In this document: positions 10,701-17,498 of the stretch, piece after piece
How the letters are laid out: every line of letters starts with the position of its first letter
Position numbering within the stretch: the first letter of the stretch is position 1
DNA from: Bacteroidales bacterium
GTDB lineage: Bacteria; Bacteroidota; Bacteroidia; Bacteroidales; WCHB1-69
DNA length: 50,095 nt
Direction: 5' to 3'
Assembly (NCBI GenBank): GCA_017651425.1
Contig: JAGCCZ010000051.1
Coordinates: 1-50,095 of the forward strand
The notes under the pieces: generated by a model
What the model saw: the letters and a program-made list of their open reading frames with translations, nothing else
What the model was told of the DNA's origin: nothing
The model's database searches: none
Program-made: the position numbers and the translations under genes

Positions 10701-12373
10701 GCTGCCGCCGCACCGTCCAAGCCGTTGGTCACCGTGAAGGTGGTGACGGTTCCGTCCGTATAATGGATGGTGTAGGTATCCACATTGCCGGCACTCACAG
10801 GGCCGGAGATGTTGGCAATGCCGCGTCCGTCCGTGCCGTTAGCGCCAGCCGGGCCGACAGGACCTTGCGGGCCCGTCTCGCCTTGCAAGCCCTGGTCGCC
10901 TTGCGGGCCTTGAGAACCAGTAGGACCAACAGGACCTTGAGGACCCTGGGGGCCTTGGATGCCTTGCTGTCCGTTGCGCAGCACAAAGGTGTGCGGGCCG
11001 TTAGCATCGGTGATGGTCACGATGGTGCTGTCGCCAGCGGTGACAGTATTCACAATCGGGGAGAAGCCGTCTTGGCCATCTTGGCCGTCGGTGCCGTTCG
11101 TGCCATTCGAGCCATTGGTTCCGGCCGGACCAACAGGACCTTGAGGACCCTGGGGGCCTTGGATGCCTTGCTGTCCGTTGCGCAGCACAAAGGTGTGCGG
11201 GCCGTTAGCATCGGTGATGGTCACGATGGTGCTGTCGCCAGCGGTGACAGTAGTCACAACAGGGGAAAAACCGTTCTGGCCGGCGGGACCCTGCGGACCT
11301 TGGGGGCCTGTCTCACCCTGCGGTCCCTGCGAACCCGTCGCACCGCTTGCTCCAGCTGCGCCGTTGGTCACCGTAAACGTGCTTGTTGTGCCATCGGTAT
11401 AAGTAATCGTGTAGGTATCCGTCAATCCATTGGTCATCGGTCCGATAATGTTCAGGATGCCGCGACCATCCGTGCCTGCTGCGCCGGGGGTGCCTGGGGC
11501 GCCGGGGGCACCGTCGTTGCCATTAACACCGTTGGTCACCGTGAACGTGGAGGTGGTGGCATCGGTGTAGATGATGGTGTAGGTATCTACATTGCCGTTT
11601 GTGGAAGGACCGATGATGTTCGCGATACCGCGACCATCCGAGCCGGGCGCACCAGGAGTGCCCGGAGCACCGTCGTTGCCGTTGGTGATGGTAAAGGTTG
11701 AAGTTGTGTTATCGGTGTAGAGGATAGTGTAGGTGTCGGTGTTGCCGTTGGTCGTGGGGCCGATGATGGAAGCGATGCCACGACCGTCGGTGCCGTTAAT
11801 GCCATCGGTGCCATTAGTCCCAGCGGGGCCTTGCGGACCGGCGGGACCCATGGGACCCTGCGGCCCCGCCGCGCCGTTGCGCAGGATGTAGGTCTGCGGT
11901 GTTCCCCCGGCAGGGGTCAGCACGAGCACATAGCCCGAATCGGTGGGAATCACGGCAAAGGCGGGCACATTGCCAGCCTCGGCAGCGTAGAGGGCATACG
12001 GCACGCTCAGCAGCTGCTGGGTGCTGGTGATGGAGTAGTTTGTGCCGCCAGCGGGGTCGATTTCCGTCTTCAGGAAATAGGGACCGTCGCCCCAGTTGAT
12101 GGCAGCCATGTTGCCTTGGAGGGCACTGCCATCGCCTATCTCAATGGTCAGCAGACCGTTGATGTTCGTGGTGCTCGTGTGCGTCTCCACATACACGACC
12201 GATCCATACGCGGAGCCTTGCAGCACGCTCACGCGCACGCCCACCGGCGATTCCGTCACTAACTGATTGGTGGCGTTGCGCACCACAGCTTGGTATGTGA
12301 ACTTTTCGGGTGCTTGCGCGAGGAGGGTGGCTGCGCAGAGCAGGAGGGTTAAGAAGAGGGTGAGTTTTTTCAT
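4721..12373 (-). CDS. Giant collagen-like surface protein with four FISUMP domains and an InlB-type B-repeat
   Basis: 2550 residues. The signal peptide ends TLLA with Q at +1 (residue 20). Residues ~22-135 are the Bacteroidota N-terminal module that runs from FTYQAVVRN to [10 protein letters not shown]. Residues ~166-911 alternate Gly-X-Y collagen tracts (GPQGPxGPxG) with about twelve ~33-residue beta modules such as GRGIANIxGP...DTYTIxYTD...FTVTNG. Next come phage-tail-fibre-like repeats ([26 protein letters not shown]). FISUMP domains lie at ~1061-1306, 1490-1726, 1852-2078 and 2130-2370, linked by short predicted coiled coils (for example [19 protein letters not shown]). Residues ~2457-2531 match a Listeria-Bacteroides (InlB) B-repeat ([25 protein letters not shown]). 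The tail is short and has no T9SS domain. It is second in a three-gene minus-strand cluster. It is probably a long fibrous surface adhesin; ligand and anchoring are unknown. Confidence 0.88.
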   Translation of the reverse strand: MKKLTLFLTLLLCAATLLAQAPEKFTYQAVVRNATNQLVTESPVGVRVSVLQGSAYGSVVYVETHTSTTNINGLLTIEIGDGSALQGNMAAINWGDGPYFLKTEIDPAGGTNYSITSTQQLLSVPYALYAAEAGNVPAFAVIPTDSGYVLVLTPAGGTPQTYILRNGAAGPQGPMGPAGPQGPAGTNGTDGINGTDGRGIASIIGPTTNGNTDTYTILYTDNTTSTFTITNGNDGAPGTPGAPGSDGRGIANIIGPSTNGNVDTYTIIYTDATTSTFTVTNGVNGNDGAPGAPGTPGAAGTDGRGILNIIGPMTNGLTDTYTITYTDGTTSTFTVTNGAAGASGATGSQGPQGETGPQGPQGPAGQNGFSPVVTTVTAGDSTIVTITDANGPHTFVLRNGQQGIQGPQGPQGPVGPAGTNGSNGTNGTDGQDGQDGFSPIVNTVTAGDSTIVTITDANGPHTFVLRNGQQGIQGPQGPQGPVGPTGSQGPQGDQGLQGETGPQGPVGPAGANGTDGRGIANISGPVSAGNVDTYTIHYTDGTVTTFTVTNGLDGAAAAAGVGIQSIAKTSTNGLVDTYTITYTNGSTTTYMVTNGAAGPQGPVGPQGPQGPVGPAGAQGPQGEQGVQGETGPQGPVGPAGANGTDGRGIANISGPVSAGNVDTYTIHYTDGTVTTFTVTNGLDGAAASAGVGIQSIAKTGTSGLVDTYTITYTDGTTTTYEVTNGAAGAQGPQGEQGLQGETGPQGPVGPAGPAGANGTNGTDGQDGFSPIVTATAAGDSTVVTITDANGPHTFVLHNGQQGPQGPQGPQGGQGLPGEMGPQGPTGPQGPVGPAGPTGSTGNGIQSIVKTGTTGLVDTYTITYTDGSTYSYNVTNGADGISPTVTATSAGSNILITVVDGSGTNTYTIPTASGDITQVPADWNATSGVSQILNKPTNVSAFANDAGYITMDSVPVIPANVSAFANDAGYITMDSVPTIPSNVSAFTNDVGYITAADVPAQVNSDWNATSGVEEILNKPTNVSAFNNDAGYITADSLANLNNQLDSLQQALENLQQIVGGDNFVCGTSTVSDHEGNIYHTVQIGNQCWTKENLRTTTSPTTGTYLIPAVGTGLTYTGKQARWYNDDSTTYAPMNYGLLYNWNAAVDTFNTAYGETSVNTNYNNAVSVNFIGNRRGICPAGWHLPSDAEWTAMTDYVSSQSEYQCDSTANHIAKALASTEGWNSQTNTCAVGNNPAANNATGFSAVPAGYCLGSSFNSAGNHAHFWSSTQDESSPDFAYGRYLHYYYALVYRGNYIKYNGFSVRCLRDDNRSVGDYLHGVSEQIEAQQSVLDSLAPVAFSGDYNDLTNTPPIPASQVNSDWNATSGVEEILNKPTNVSAFANDAGYITMDSVPVIPTNVSAFANDAGYITMDSVPVIPANVSAFTNDAGYITAADVPAQVNSDWNATSGVEEILNKPTNVSAFTNDAGYLTSDSLANTNALLDALQQAVLGDFACGVSTITDIDGNTYNTVKIGSQCWMKENLRTTRYSNGNGLSRFYPNIDWTDTLCFGCFSTTNIPSFYPSSNNGNLPADFGYLYNEAAVSDHSWGGYMGLNLCPDGWHLPDDADWNQLVGYVGSKPEYVCGGNSNNIAKALAANDYWDTYCSWDNCIVCGDASGRNATGFSALPAGTGRRWETNDEIALFWGATKSLSVYVYDSYVQVADLRGIADQIPDMKNYAWQSIRCLRDEQSVGDYLQVLDSLAPVAFSGNYNDLSNRPTIPAEQVNADWNATSGKAQILNKPTIPTVPTNVSAFTNDAGYLTAANVQQAANIPTNVSAFTNDAGYLTADSLENLNDQINALQQAIDSLRQIVADDHFECGTSTLNDIDGNVYNTVRIGSQCWMRENLRTTRFADGSIINAGSTSTYNNSTISNRYAPYHDESKVATYGYLYNWSAVMHGAASSNTNPSGVQGVCPDGWHVPSTAEWTRLTDYVSGHPEYACGGNNGNIAKSLSSTIGWDSSSDNCTVGNDFSSNNTTGFSALPAGRYANYYDRDNEHFGVYAYFWTTSEQYNVFYLYYNSANVRTQYNWDKRQGASVRCLRDNSSSVEQIQDLNEQLLVQQNLYDSLKSVYDSIIALMRDQINVLQQVVSENRFACGISTITDVDGNTYNTVKIGRQCWMKENLRTTRYADSTAIPVGVYADTNNRNPYRWAPNNDENNVATYGYLYNWPAVMHGAASSSANPSGVQGICPTGWHVPSDAEWTQLTDYVGSQPEYTCGGDPDYIAKALSSKIGWNSSSRNCTVGNDFSSNNGTGFSALPAGISTFTYFVSGEGLGATIHYDSLVCAFWSFGEYTGFWTTTRDNRQTNTRAIFNDEASIDWMNSFNGLSVRCLRDSTASDGQTGTPQAANIPTNVSAFTNDAGYITAADVPAMPQGTAVGDMLYWNGTAWVVLPAGQQGQHLVMDSGTPTWQTVQDNTPHYILFEANGGTGRMSAQFFPAGVQQHINANTFTRGGYMFVGWNTAADGTGTSYSNEVALTLTENITLYAQWTTRVRVELPNPCENSGNTGTPTAR
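10323..11252. repeat. In-frame direct DNA repeats inside the collagen-like coding region
   Basis: A block containing CCGTCCAAGCCGTTGGTCAC at 10323 recurs at 10713, an offset of 390 bases (130 codons), with only scattered differences. A separate stretch at 10926-11048 is repeated without a mismatch that I could find starting at 11130, an offset of 204 bases (68 codons). Both offsets are multiples of three, so unequal recombination would add or remove collagen modules without breaking the frame. Confidence 0.8.
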
Positions 12374-12413
12374 TGATTTTTATGCTTAGATGAATACTAT
12401 TTTTTCTGTGTCG

Positions 12414-12486
12414 CCCCAAACTGCGCTTCGCTTGTATGGGGTTATTAGCGCTTCGCGCGTCTTGCCCCTCCGGGGCTGCTCAAGGA
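12414..12486. repeat. Dispersed palindromic element, copy A
   Basis: This lies in the 120-base gap between the collagen-like gene and the small T9SS gene. Arms CCCCAAAC (12414-12421) and GTATGGGG (12434-12441) frame a TGCGCTTCGCTT loop. A second hairpin, GCCCC-tcc-GGGGC (12464-12476), is followed by TGCTCAAGGA. The first hairpin matches the tandem unit at 25052-25167. The second is the reverse complement of 25195-25220 except for its loop. It belongs to the same family as the elements at 13635-13867 and 25052-25221. Confidence 0.7.
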
Positions 12487-12493
12487 GAATGCT

Positions 12494-12982
12494 TTATTTG
12501 CGAATAACTTTGAAGGTCTTCAGCAGTTGACGACCGTCGCGCAGCTCCAAGTAGTAGGTGCCGGTGGCGTAACGTCCGATCTGAAAGTCGGTGAGCTCCC
12601 CCGTGACCGTGAGGCTTTGCAGCAGCTTGCCGTTTCCGTCATAGAGCGTGGCGCCGAGGCCGCTCGACGGGATTTCGAATCCGTTGAGCTTTAGTTGTGC
12701 GAGGTTCTCGGTCGGGTTGGGATATACCACGGCGTTGAGTACGATTTGCGGGTAGTTGTCCACGCCCACCGTCTGTATTTCGTAAGGCTGTTGCACGCCT
12801 TCCGCGATGGAGACCGAGCCGCTGCTGTTGGCCGAGGTCTGCACGGCAATCTGCCCGACGGTGTAAGTCACAGAGCCTTCATTTCCGCTGGCAGTTCCGC
12901 CTATAGGCACCACTGCGCTTTGGGAAAATGCAGTTGACATAGCAAACATGGATGAAACAAGCAAGGGTATTCTTTTTCTCAT
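12494..12982 (-). CDS. Small secreted protein with T9SS type A sorting domain
   Basis: 162 residues. The signal peptide MRKRIPLLVSSMFAMSTAFS is followed by Q at +1. Residues ~22-72 form a compact Gly/Ser/Thr-rich module containing SVTYTVGQIAV and EGVQQPYEI, a combination I associate with small Bacteroidota T9SS proteins. Residues ~85-162 are a Por-secretion (type A) C-terminal domain: VVYPNPTENLAQLKL, then a LYDGNGKLLQS strand, then GTYYLELRDGRQLLKTFKVIRK. It is the first and promoter-proximal gene of the minus-strand cluster with the two giant FISUMP proteins. Of the three it is the only one with a recognisable outer-membrane sorting signal, which suggests, without proving, a supporting or anchoring role. 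Confidence 0.85.
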   Translation of the reverse strand: MRKRIPLLVSSMFAMSTAFSQSAVVPIGGTASGNEGSVTYTVGQIAVQTSANSSGSVSIAEGVQQPYEIQTVGVDNYPQIVLNAVVYPNPTENLAQLKLNGFEIPSSGLGATLYDGNGKLLQSLTVTGELTDFQIGRYATGTYYLELRDGRQLLKTFKVIRK

Positions 12983-13078
12983 AATTATTAATATTTATAC
13001 AACACTGTATTTCAACACATTAAAGATATTTTCACCTTTTATCACAAACATAAAAAAAGAATCGTGAACTTCTTATTT
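12983..13078. other. AT-rich leader region of the surface-protein cluster
   Basis: This short AT-rich stretch is upstream of the small T9SS gene on the minus strand. It contains TATCTTTA about 40 bases before the start codon, a one-base departure from the Bacteroidota -7 consensus TAnnTTTG, with a TTTG about 16 bases further upstream. It is a plausible but weak promoter. Confidence 0.3.
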
Positions 13079-13194
13079 GATTCTGAGGTTCTCGACTACC
13101 TAATCATCCAAATGAAGAAAGCCCACGATTTCTCGTGAGCGTCCTTCGCTTTTTCCTTTCGGATGATTTATGAAATTGTCGAGATTTCAGAATC
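13079..13194. repeat. ~116-base imperfect inverted repeat / long hairpin
   Basis: The outer arms are GATTCTGAggtTCTCGAC (13079-13096) and GTCGAGAttTCAGAATC (13178-13194). Next inward, TAATCATCC near 13101 pairs with GGATGATTTA near 13161-13170, and GAAGAAAGC pairs with GCTTTTTC. The apex holds CACGA-tttc-TCGTG. The whole span can fold into one interrupted rod. It lies about 100 bases upstream of the T9SS gene. Candidates are a small non-coding RNA (6S-like RNAs are also interrupted rods) or a miniature inverted-repeat element. I cannot tell which. Confidence 0.55.
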
Positions 13195-13200
13195 TAAAAG

Positions 13201-13219
13201 AAAAGCGAAAACGCTTTTT
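13201..13219. terminator. Short hairpin with T run next to the long inverted repeat
   Basis: AAAAGCG and CGCTTTT are perfectly complementary around an AAAA loop, followed by one more T. This is terminator-like on the plus strand for anything transcribed across 13079-13194. The stem is only 7 bp, so the call is tentative. Confidence 0.3.
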
Positions 13220-13634
13220 GTCAATATGTTACAACGTCAATTCTCTATTCTATAATCAGTTCTGTTTTTGTTTGTTATTATGCATTATTTTTCCGCGAAC
13301 CTTAAATTCGCCGCTGCAAAAATAACAAAAAAATGGGTTTATGCAGTTTGAAAATTATGTGAATATAAAGTTTCGCAAGTCAATCTCAGCAATTATCAGC
13401 TGGTAAGAATATGGTTCTGCGCTTAGGGGGAACATGGTTGCTGGGGCCAGGGTTCAAGTACGAAACCAATTGAAACTTGGTTCTTTAGACATATTGTTAA
13501 CACAACTGAAACGCCCCCCGTCTCATTTCCCTCCGCTTGTTTTGCCATTTTATGATAATCACTTTATGGCAACAAGTAAATTAAATGATTTTGATTGATA
13601 TTATATGTTGATTTTTGTTGAATTAATGTCTTTC
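13220..13634. other. Gene-free AT-rich intergenic stretch
   Basis: About 400 bases with no credible coding frame. It holds many AT runs. A local GGTTC-rich patch at 13411-13480 looks faintly like a tRNA T-arm but lacks matching stems. I see no other feature. Confidence 0.5.
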
Positions 13635-13867
13635 TTACGTCCCTAACCGGGACGTAACACACACCCCGTCCGCCATTGCTACCAAGCTTTGGCCCCTTCG
13701 GGGCCATTCGCGAATGTTTCGTTTCCGGCGGTCCGTTGCATCTTACGACATGTCCCGACAGGGACATAAGCTCGGTAGGACCATCGCCAGCGCCATCCCC
13801 CATCGCCCCGGTCAGGGGCGGAACCATGCCCCGATTAGGGGCAACACAATGCCCCCGGTCAGGGGCA
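13635..13867. repeat. Array of six short GC-rich palindromes
   Basis: The hairpins are: TTACGTCCC/GGGACGTAA (13635-13657), TGGCCCC/GGGGCCA (13690-13706), ATGTCCC/GGGACAT (13750-13767), CGCCCC/GGGGCG (13804-13820), TGCCCC/GGGGCA (13827-13843) and TGCCCC/GGGGCA with an extra C (13850-13867). Loops are 3-6 bases and vary (TAACC, TTC, GACA, GGTCA, GATTA). Spacing is irregular and no unique-spacer pattern is present. Related hairpins occur at 12464-12476 and 25195-25221. An open frame across this region on the minus strand is a by-product of the repeats. Confidence 0.7.
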
Positions 13868-13884
13868 ACAGCAAAACATGCAAT

Positions 13885-14183
13885 CCTCACTTTCTCCCCC
13901 AATTGTCCCTATCCAGGCTCCGGAAATTGATGGCCTCGCTCAGGTGGCCGAACCCGATTCCGGGGCTTCCGTCCAAATCGGCGTTGGTGCGGGCGACCTT
14001 GAGGATGCGGTCGTGGGCGCAATAGGGATGTCGTCGTTGAAATAGTCGATGACCTGCTTGATATTCCTGACGCCGAGGATGTCGAGCCCCTGCACGATGG
14101 CGGCCTCGCGGGCGTTCTGCTCCGGCAGTATCAGCGCCTTCATGCCGCGCTTGCGAGCCTCCAACGCGATGGGCAGGGCCCTG
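13885..14183 (-). pseudogene. Partial, internally deleted second copy of comM
   Basis: Bases 13885-14020 match the 3' end of the intact comM (15839-15974). From 14008 the sequence continues as comM 16854 to about 17026, so about 892 bases are missing. The join falls exactly in a 13-base near-repeat, CGGTCGTRGGCGC, present in intact comM at 15962-15974 and 16854-16866, as expected for deletion by recombination at short homology. The deletion is not a multiple of three. The 5' end (~120 codons) is also absent, with homology ending in GGGCAGGGCC near 14180. The fragment cannot encode a working ATPase. It lies on the far side of the AAA ATPase gene from intact comM, in the same orientation. Confidence 0.85.
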
Positions 14184-14224
14184 CGTTGTCCGTGGGCAGG
14201 ACAATGTTTGGAGAAAGAAAGATA

Positions 14225-15673
14225 CTATGCGAACAAGTTGTCCATGGTAACCTCGCTGTGGACTATGCTTCGGTGTACACCGTCGGCAACACCGAAAGTG
14301 GTCACAAATGTATTTACGAGTGACTTTGTGGTTTTGACTTGGGTGCGGAAGACCTCCATCCGGGCTCGTAGCGACTGCTCGTATGCATCGCTAATTCGAA
14401 ATGGGGTGGTCGAGAATTTCATCTCACAAAGGTTGATGGTTCGGTCCGCTCTGTCAATCAGCAGGTCTATTTGTGTCCCTCTCCTCACATTTTCTGTTTC
14501 CTCACCCTTGGTCGGCACATATCTCCACGATGAGGCCTCGGTGGCTATACCCGAAATGCCTAACTTTACCTTGATCTGGTTCAAGTGCATGAGACACAAG
14601 AGCTCAAATGCCAGTCCTTGCCAGGATTCAACTGCGTAGGATTGGAAATTGTGACTCCACCATTGCTCATCTTGAGAGTTGAATTTTTCCAGAAAACGGT
14701 AGTAAAAAAGAGTATAGAAATCCACCAGCCGAAAGATGCTCCCCTTTTTTTTGTTGCCGAACTGCGAGTATCGGATGATGAAGTCACAACGTTCGAGATT
14801 CCGAAGCACTTTGGTCAGCATAGTGCTGTCCATTTTGGTCGCTGACAAAATCTCTTCACGGGTCATCCCTTCCCGTTTGCCATTCAGCAGTTTAACAATG
14901 GTAGTGTATTTCTCGGAATTGCTGAACAACGCAGTGTATGACTCTTCAAATTCGGTTTGTAATTCACCGTTTTTCCGGAAAAACAGCCTGTCAATATTTT
15001 GAACGAGGCTCTCTTTCACATTTAGCAGGCTGTAATAGAAAGGTATTCCCCCGATGGTCATGTACGCCTGCAATATCTGATAGCGGTCCCACGCAGCTCC
15101 GCGACTCTGCAAGTACAATTCCACTTCGTGCAGCGTAAAGGGACGCACGTAGATGTTGTTCGTGATACGGCCATGCAATCCACCTTGATTGTCAACGAGT
15201 TTGTCCACCATCCAAGAGGTTGACGACCCACTGGCAATAAAAACAATGTCGTTCCGTCGCGAAGCCCAACCGTTCCAAAACATCTCTAACGCATCCACAA
15301 ATTCTGAATGTGGGGTGTCAATCCACGGCATCTCGTCAAAGAAAACCACTTTCCGTTTTTCTGACGGCAATGTATCAAGAAATGACTCCAGTGCGTCAAA
15401 GGCATCGTCCCAATCGGCGAATTTGGGCTGCTTGGGCATGTTGGCGTACTTCTTCAATTCTTTGGCAAAATTGCGTAGCTGCTTGTTTTTTGTAAGTCGA
15501 TGCCCGCCCACATACGAAAAATCGTATTGATAATGAAAGAAATTATCTACCAAGAAAGTCTTGCCGACGCGCCGCCGACCATACACGATGACAAATTCAG
15601 ACCTGTCTGAATCCATACAACGTTGTAATTCAGCTAATTCTCTTTCTCTTCCAATTATGTTTGCCTTTGTCAT
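14225..15673 (-). CDS. AAA ATPase with C-terminal DUF234-like nuclease-fold domain
   Basis: 482 residues from ATG 15673 ([13 protein letters not shown]). An in-frame ATG at 15727 lies upstream of the -7 promoter box and is unlikely. Walker A is GRRRVGKT (residues 32-39) and Walker B is VVFFDE (~109-114), followed by SGSS sensor-like and [10 protein letters not shown] segments. A winged-helix stretch follows at ~290-350 ([24 protein letters not shown]). The C-terminal [20 protein letters not shown] fits the D...ExK core of a PD-(D/E)XK fold, as in the archaeal-type ATPase PF01637 plus DUF234 (PF03008) family. The family is widespread and often sits in mobile or variable loci; its biological role is unsettled. 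Here it lies between intact comM and a broken comM copy, and no partner gene is adjacent. Confidence 0.85.
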   Translation of the reverse strand: MTKANIIGRERELAELQRCMDSDRSEFVIVYGRRRVGKTFLVDNFFHYQYDFSYVGGHRLTKNKQLRNFAKELKKYANMPKQPKFADWDDAFDALESFLDTLPSEKRKVVFFDEMPWIDTPHSEFVDALEMFWNGWASRRNDIVFIASGSSTSWMVDKLVDNQGGLHGRITNNIYVRPFTLHEVELYLQSRGAAWDRYQILQAYMTIGGIPFYYSLLNVKESLVQNIDRLFFRKNGELQTEFEESYTALFSNSEKYTTIVKLLNGKREGMTREEILSATKMDSTMLTKVLRNLERCDFIIRYSQFGNKKKGSIFRLVDFYTLFYYRFLEKFNSQDEQWWSHNFQSYAVESWQGLAFELLCLMHLNQIKVKLGISGIATEASSWRYVPTKGEETENVRRGTQIDLLIDRADRTINLCEMKFSTTPFRISDAYEQSLRARMEVFRTQVKTTKSLVNTFVTTFGVADGVHRSIVHSEVTMDNLFA

Positions 15674-15692
15674 ATTTGAATATTTTGAACCG

Positions 15693-15700
15693 CAAAAATA
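15693..15700 (-). promoter_or_regulatory. -7 promoter box of the AAA ATPase gene
   Basis: On the minus strand this reads TATTTTTG, a full match to the Bacteroidota -7 consensus TAnnTTTG, 19 bases before the chosen ATG at 15673. This supports the downstream start. Confidence 0.6.
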
Positions 15701-15725
15701 ATAAAATATCATAAGTAAACGCCTC

Positions 15726-15749
15726 AAATCTCATTTTTTTTTGAGATTT
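15726..15749. repeat. 8-bp inverted repeat with T8 loop
   Basis: AAATCTCA (15726-15733) and TGAGATTT (15742-15749) are exact reverse complements around eight Ts. It lies just upstream of the ATPase promoter, so it could be an operator or a short transcript-end structure. Confidence 0.4.
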
Positions 15750-15840
15750 AAGGAGTTTATCGCTTTTATTTGTGCCATATTTCAGATAACCAGAGACGGA
15801 ACTTGAAACCTGAAACCTTTAACTTGCAACTTGCGCCACC

Positions 15841-17385
15841 TCACTTTCTCCCCCAATTGTCCCGGTCCAGGCTCCGGAAATTGATGGCCTCGCTCAGGTG
15901 GCCGAACCCGATTCCGGGGCTTCCGTCCAAATCGGCGATGGTGCGGGCCACCTTCAGGATGCGGTCGTAGGCGCGGGCGGAGAGGCCGAGGCGGTCCATG
16001 GCGTCCTTGAGCACCTTCTGCCCCACCTCGTCGATGACGCAGAACTGGCGCACCATGCGGCTCGTCATCTGCGCGTTGCAGAAGATGTTGTAATGGTTCG
16101 CAAAACGGGCCTTCTGAATCTCGCGCGCCGCCACCACCCGCTTGCGGATGTCGGCACTCCTCTCCACGGGCCTGTTGCTCGCCAACTCGGCGTGCGAGAC
16201 AGGGATGACCTCCACGTGCAGGTCTATGCGGTCCATCAAGGGGCCGGAGACCTTGTTCAAGTAGTTCTGCACTTCAAAGGGCTTGCAGGTACAGGCGATG
16301 GTCGGATGGTTGTAGTTGCCACACGGGCAGGGGTTCATCGCCGCCACGAACATGAACGACGCCGGGAACTCCACCGAATACTGCGAGCGCGAGATGGTGA
16401 CGAAACGGTCCTCCAAGGGCTGCCGCATCACCTCCAGCACCTGCCGCTTGAACTCCGGCAATTCGTCCAGAAAGAGCACCCCGTTGTGCGCCAGCGAAAT
16501 CTCGCCGGGTTGCGGGTGCGTGCCGCCACCGACCAACGCCACGTCGCTGATAGTGTGGTGCGGGGAACGAAAGGGACGTACCGCTATCAATGAGGAATAG
16601 CGGCTCATTTTGCCCGCCACGGAATGTATCTTGGTGGTCTCCAATGCCTCGTTCAACGTCAGAGGCGGCAAGATGGAGGGCAGGCGTTTGGCCAACATGG
16701 TCTTGCCCGAGCCCGGCGGACCGATGAGGATGACGTTGTGGCCGCCCGCCGCCGCAATCTCCAGCGCCCGCTTGATGTTCTCCTGTCCCTTCACGTCGCT
16801 GAAGTCGTGCTCGTAGTTGTTCAAACTCCGACGGAACTCATTCTCGATGTTGACGGTCGTGGGCGCAATGGGGATGTCGTCGTTGAAATATTCGATGACC
16901 TGCTTGATGTTTTTAACGCCGAGGATGTCAAGGCCCTGCACGATGGCGGCCTCGCGGGCGTTCTGCTCCGGCAATATCAAGGCTTTCATGCCGCGCTTGC
17001 GGGCCTCCAAGGCGATGGGCAGGGCCCCGCGGATGGGCTGCAAAGTGCCGTCCAACGAAAGCTCTCCCATAATGTAATAGTCCTTGAGCCGCTCGCCACC
17101 CTTGATCTGCTGGGAGGCCGCCAGGATGGCGATGGCCAACGTCAGGTCGTAGGCCGAGCCCTCCTTTCGGATGTCGGCCGGCGCCATGTTGACCACAATC
17201 TTCCGTCCCGGCATCTTGAAATTGTAGTTCTTCAACGCCGTCTCAATGCGCTGTTGGCTCTCCTTGACGGCACTGTCGGGAAGCCCGACCAAATGAAAAC
17301 CAATGCCCACGTCCACACTCACCTCTACAGTGATGTGGATGGCGGCAACACCCATCAGGGCACAACTGAATGTTCGTACTAACAT
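15841..17385 (-). CDS. comM: YifB/ComM family Mg-chelatase-like AAA+ ATPase
   Basis: 514 residues, full family length. The N-terminal region carries the Lon-protease-like fold typical of the family (VEVSVDVGIGFHLVGLPDSA, KIVVNMAPADIRKEG). Walker A is GPPGSGKT at ~221-228. Further AAA+ motifs include RPFRSPHHTISDVALVGGG and NGVLFLDELPEF (Walker B), followed by the cysteine-rich NPCPCGNYNHP and the C-terminal [17 protein letters not shown] domain. In naturally competent bacteria ComM is a hexameric helicase that promotes branch migration during integration of incoming DNA; the role in Bacteroidota is inferred. A TATTTTTG box lies 25 bases upstream of the start. A broken second copy of its 3' half lies at 13885-14183. 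Confidence 0.92.
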   Translation of the reverse strand: MLVRTFSCALMGVAAIHITVEVSVDVGIGFHLVGLPDSAVKESQQRIETALKNYNFKMPGRKIVVNMAPADIRKEGSAYDLTLAIAILAASQQIKGGERLKDYYIMGELSLDGTLQPIRGALPIALEARKRGMKALILPEQNAREAAIVQGLDILGVKNIKQVIEYFNDDIPIAPTTVNIENEFRRSLNNYEHDFSDVKGQENIKRALEIAAAGGHNVILIGPPGSGKTMLAKRLPSILPPLTLNEALETTKIHSVAGKMSRYSSLIAVRPFRSPHHTISDVALVGGGTHPQPGEISLAHNGVLFLDELPEFKRQVLEVMRQPLEDRFVTISRSQYSVEFPASFMFVAAMNPCPCGNYNHPTIACTCKPFEVQNYLNKVSGPLMDRIDLHVEVIPVSHAELASNRPVERSADIRKRVVAAREIQKARFANHYNIFCNAQMTSRMVRQFCVIDEVGQKVLKDAMDRLGLSARAYDRILKVARTIADLDGSPGIGFGHLSEAINFRSLDRDNWGRK

Positions 17386-17410
17386 AATTGTCCATATTTT
17401 AAATCGGCTG

Positions 17411-17418
17411 CAAAAATA
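17411..17418 (-). promoter_or_regulatory. -7 promoter box of comM
   Basis: The minus strand reads TATTTTTG followed by CAGCC, matching TAnnTTTG, 25 bases before ATG 17385. Confidence 0.6.
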
Positions 17419-17463
17419 TGAAAAATTATGATATAGTTAATATAAAATTTGCAGAAAATTTAA

Positions 17464-17485
17464 TTTTAACAATGATTTGTTAAAA
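17464..17485 (-). terminator. AT-rich perfect 9-bp hairpin after the LD-carboxypeptidase gene
   Basis: TTTTAACAA and TTGTTAAAA are exact complements around a 4-base loop, 13 bases past the stop codon of the minus-strand gene. The downstream minus-strand sequence is T-rich. The stem is all A-T apart from one pair, so it is a weak candidate. Confidence 0.35.
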
Positions 17486-17498
17486 ATGGCGCGGTATC

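Noticed and set aside
8399..11701. 1100-codon open frame on the plus strand opposite the collagen-like gene
   Set aside because: It is the mirror of Gly-X-Y repeat codons on the minus strand; its translation is low-complexity Arg/Thr/Leu/Gly-rich text with no domain, and the minus strand has clear domains over the same bases.
365..12373. Diversity-generating retroelement targets
   Set aside because: FISUMP domains resemble lectin-fold domains used by such systems, but no reverse transcriptase, template repeat or adenine-biased variable region was seen.
13411..13480. tRNA-like GGTTCAAGT patch
   Set aside because: No matching T-stem, anticodon arm or acceptor stem could be paired around it.
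13635..13867. CRISPR-like array
   Set aside because: Stems are palindromic and only 6-9 bases, spacing is irregular, there are no 30-40 base unique spacers and no cas genes in the window.
13564..13902. 112-codon minus-strand frame
   Set aside because: Its translation (DRGHCVAPNRG, PPLTGAMGD) is generated by the hairpin array at 13635-13867 and it runs into the comM fragment in the wrong frame.
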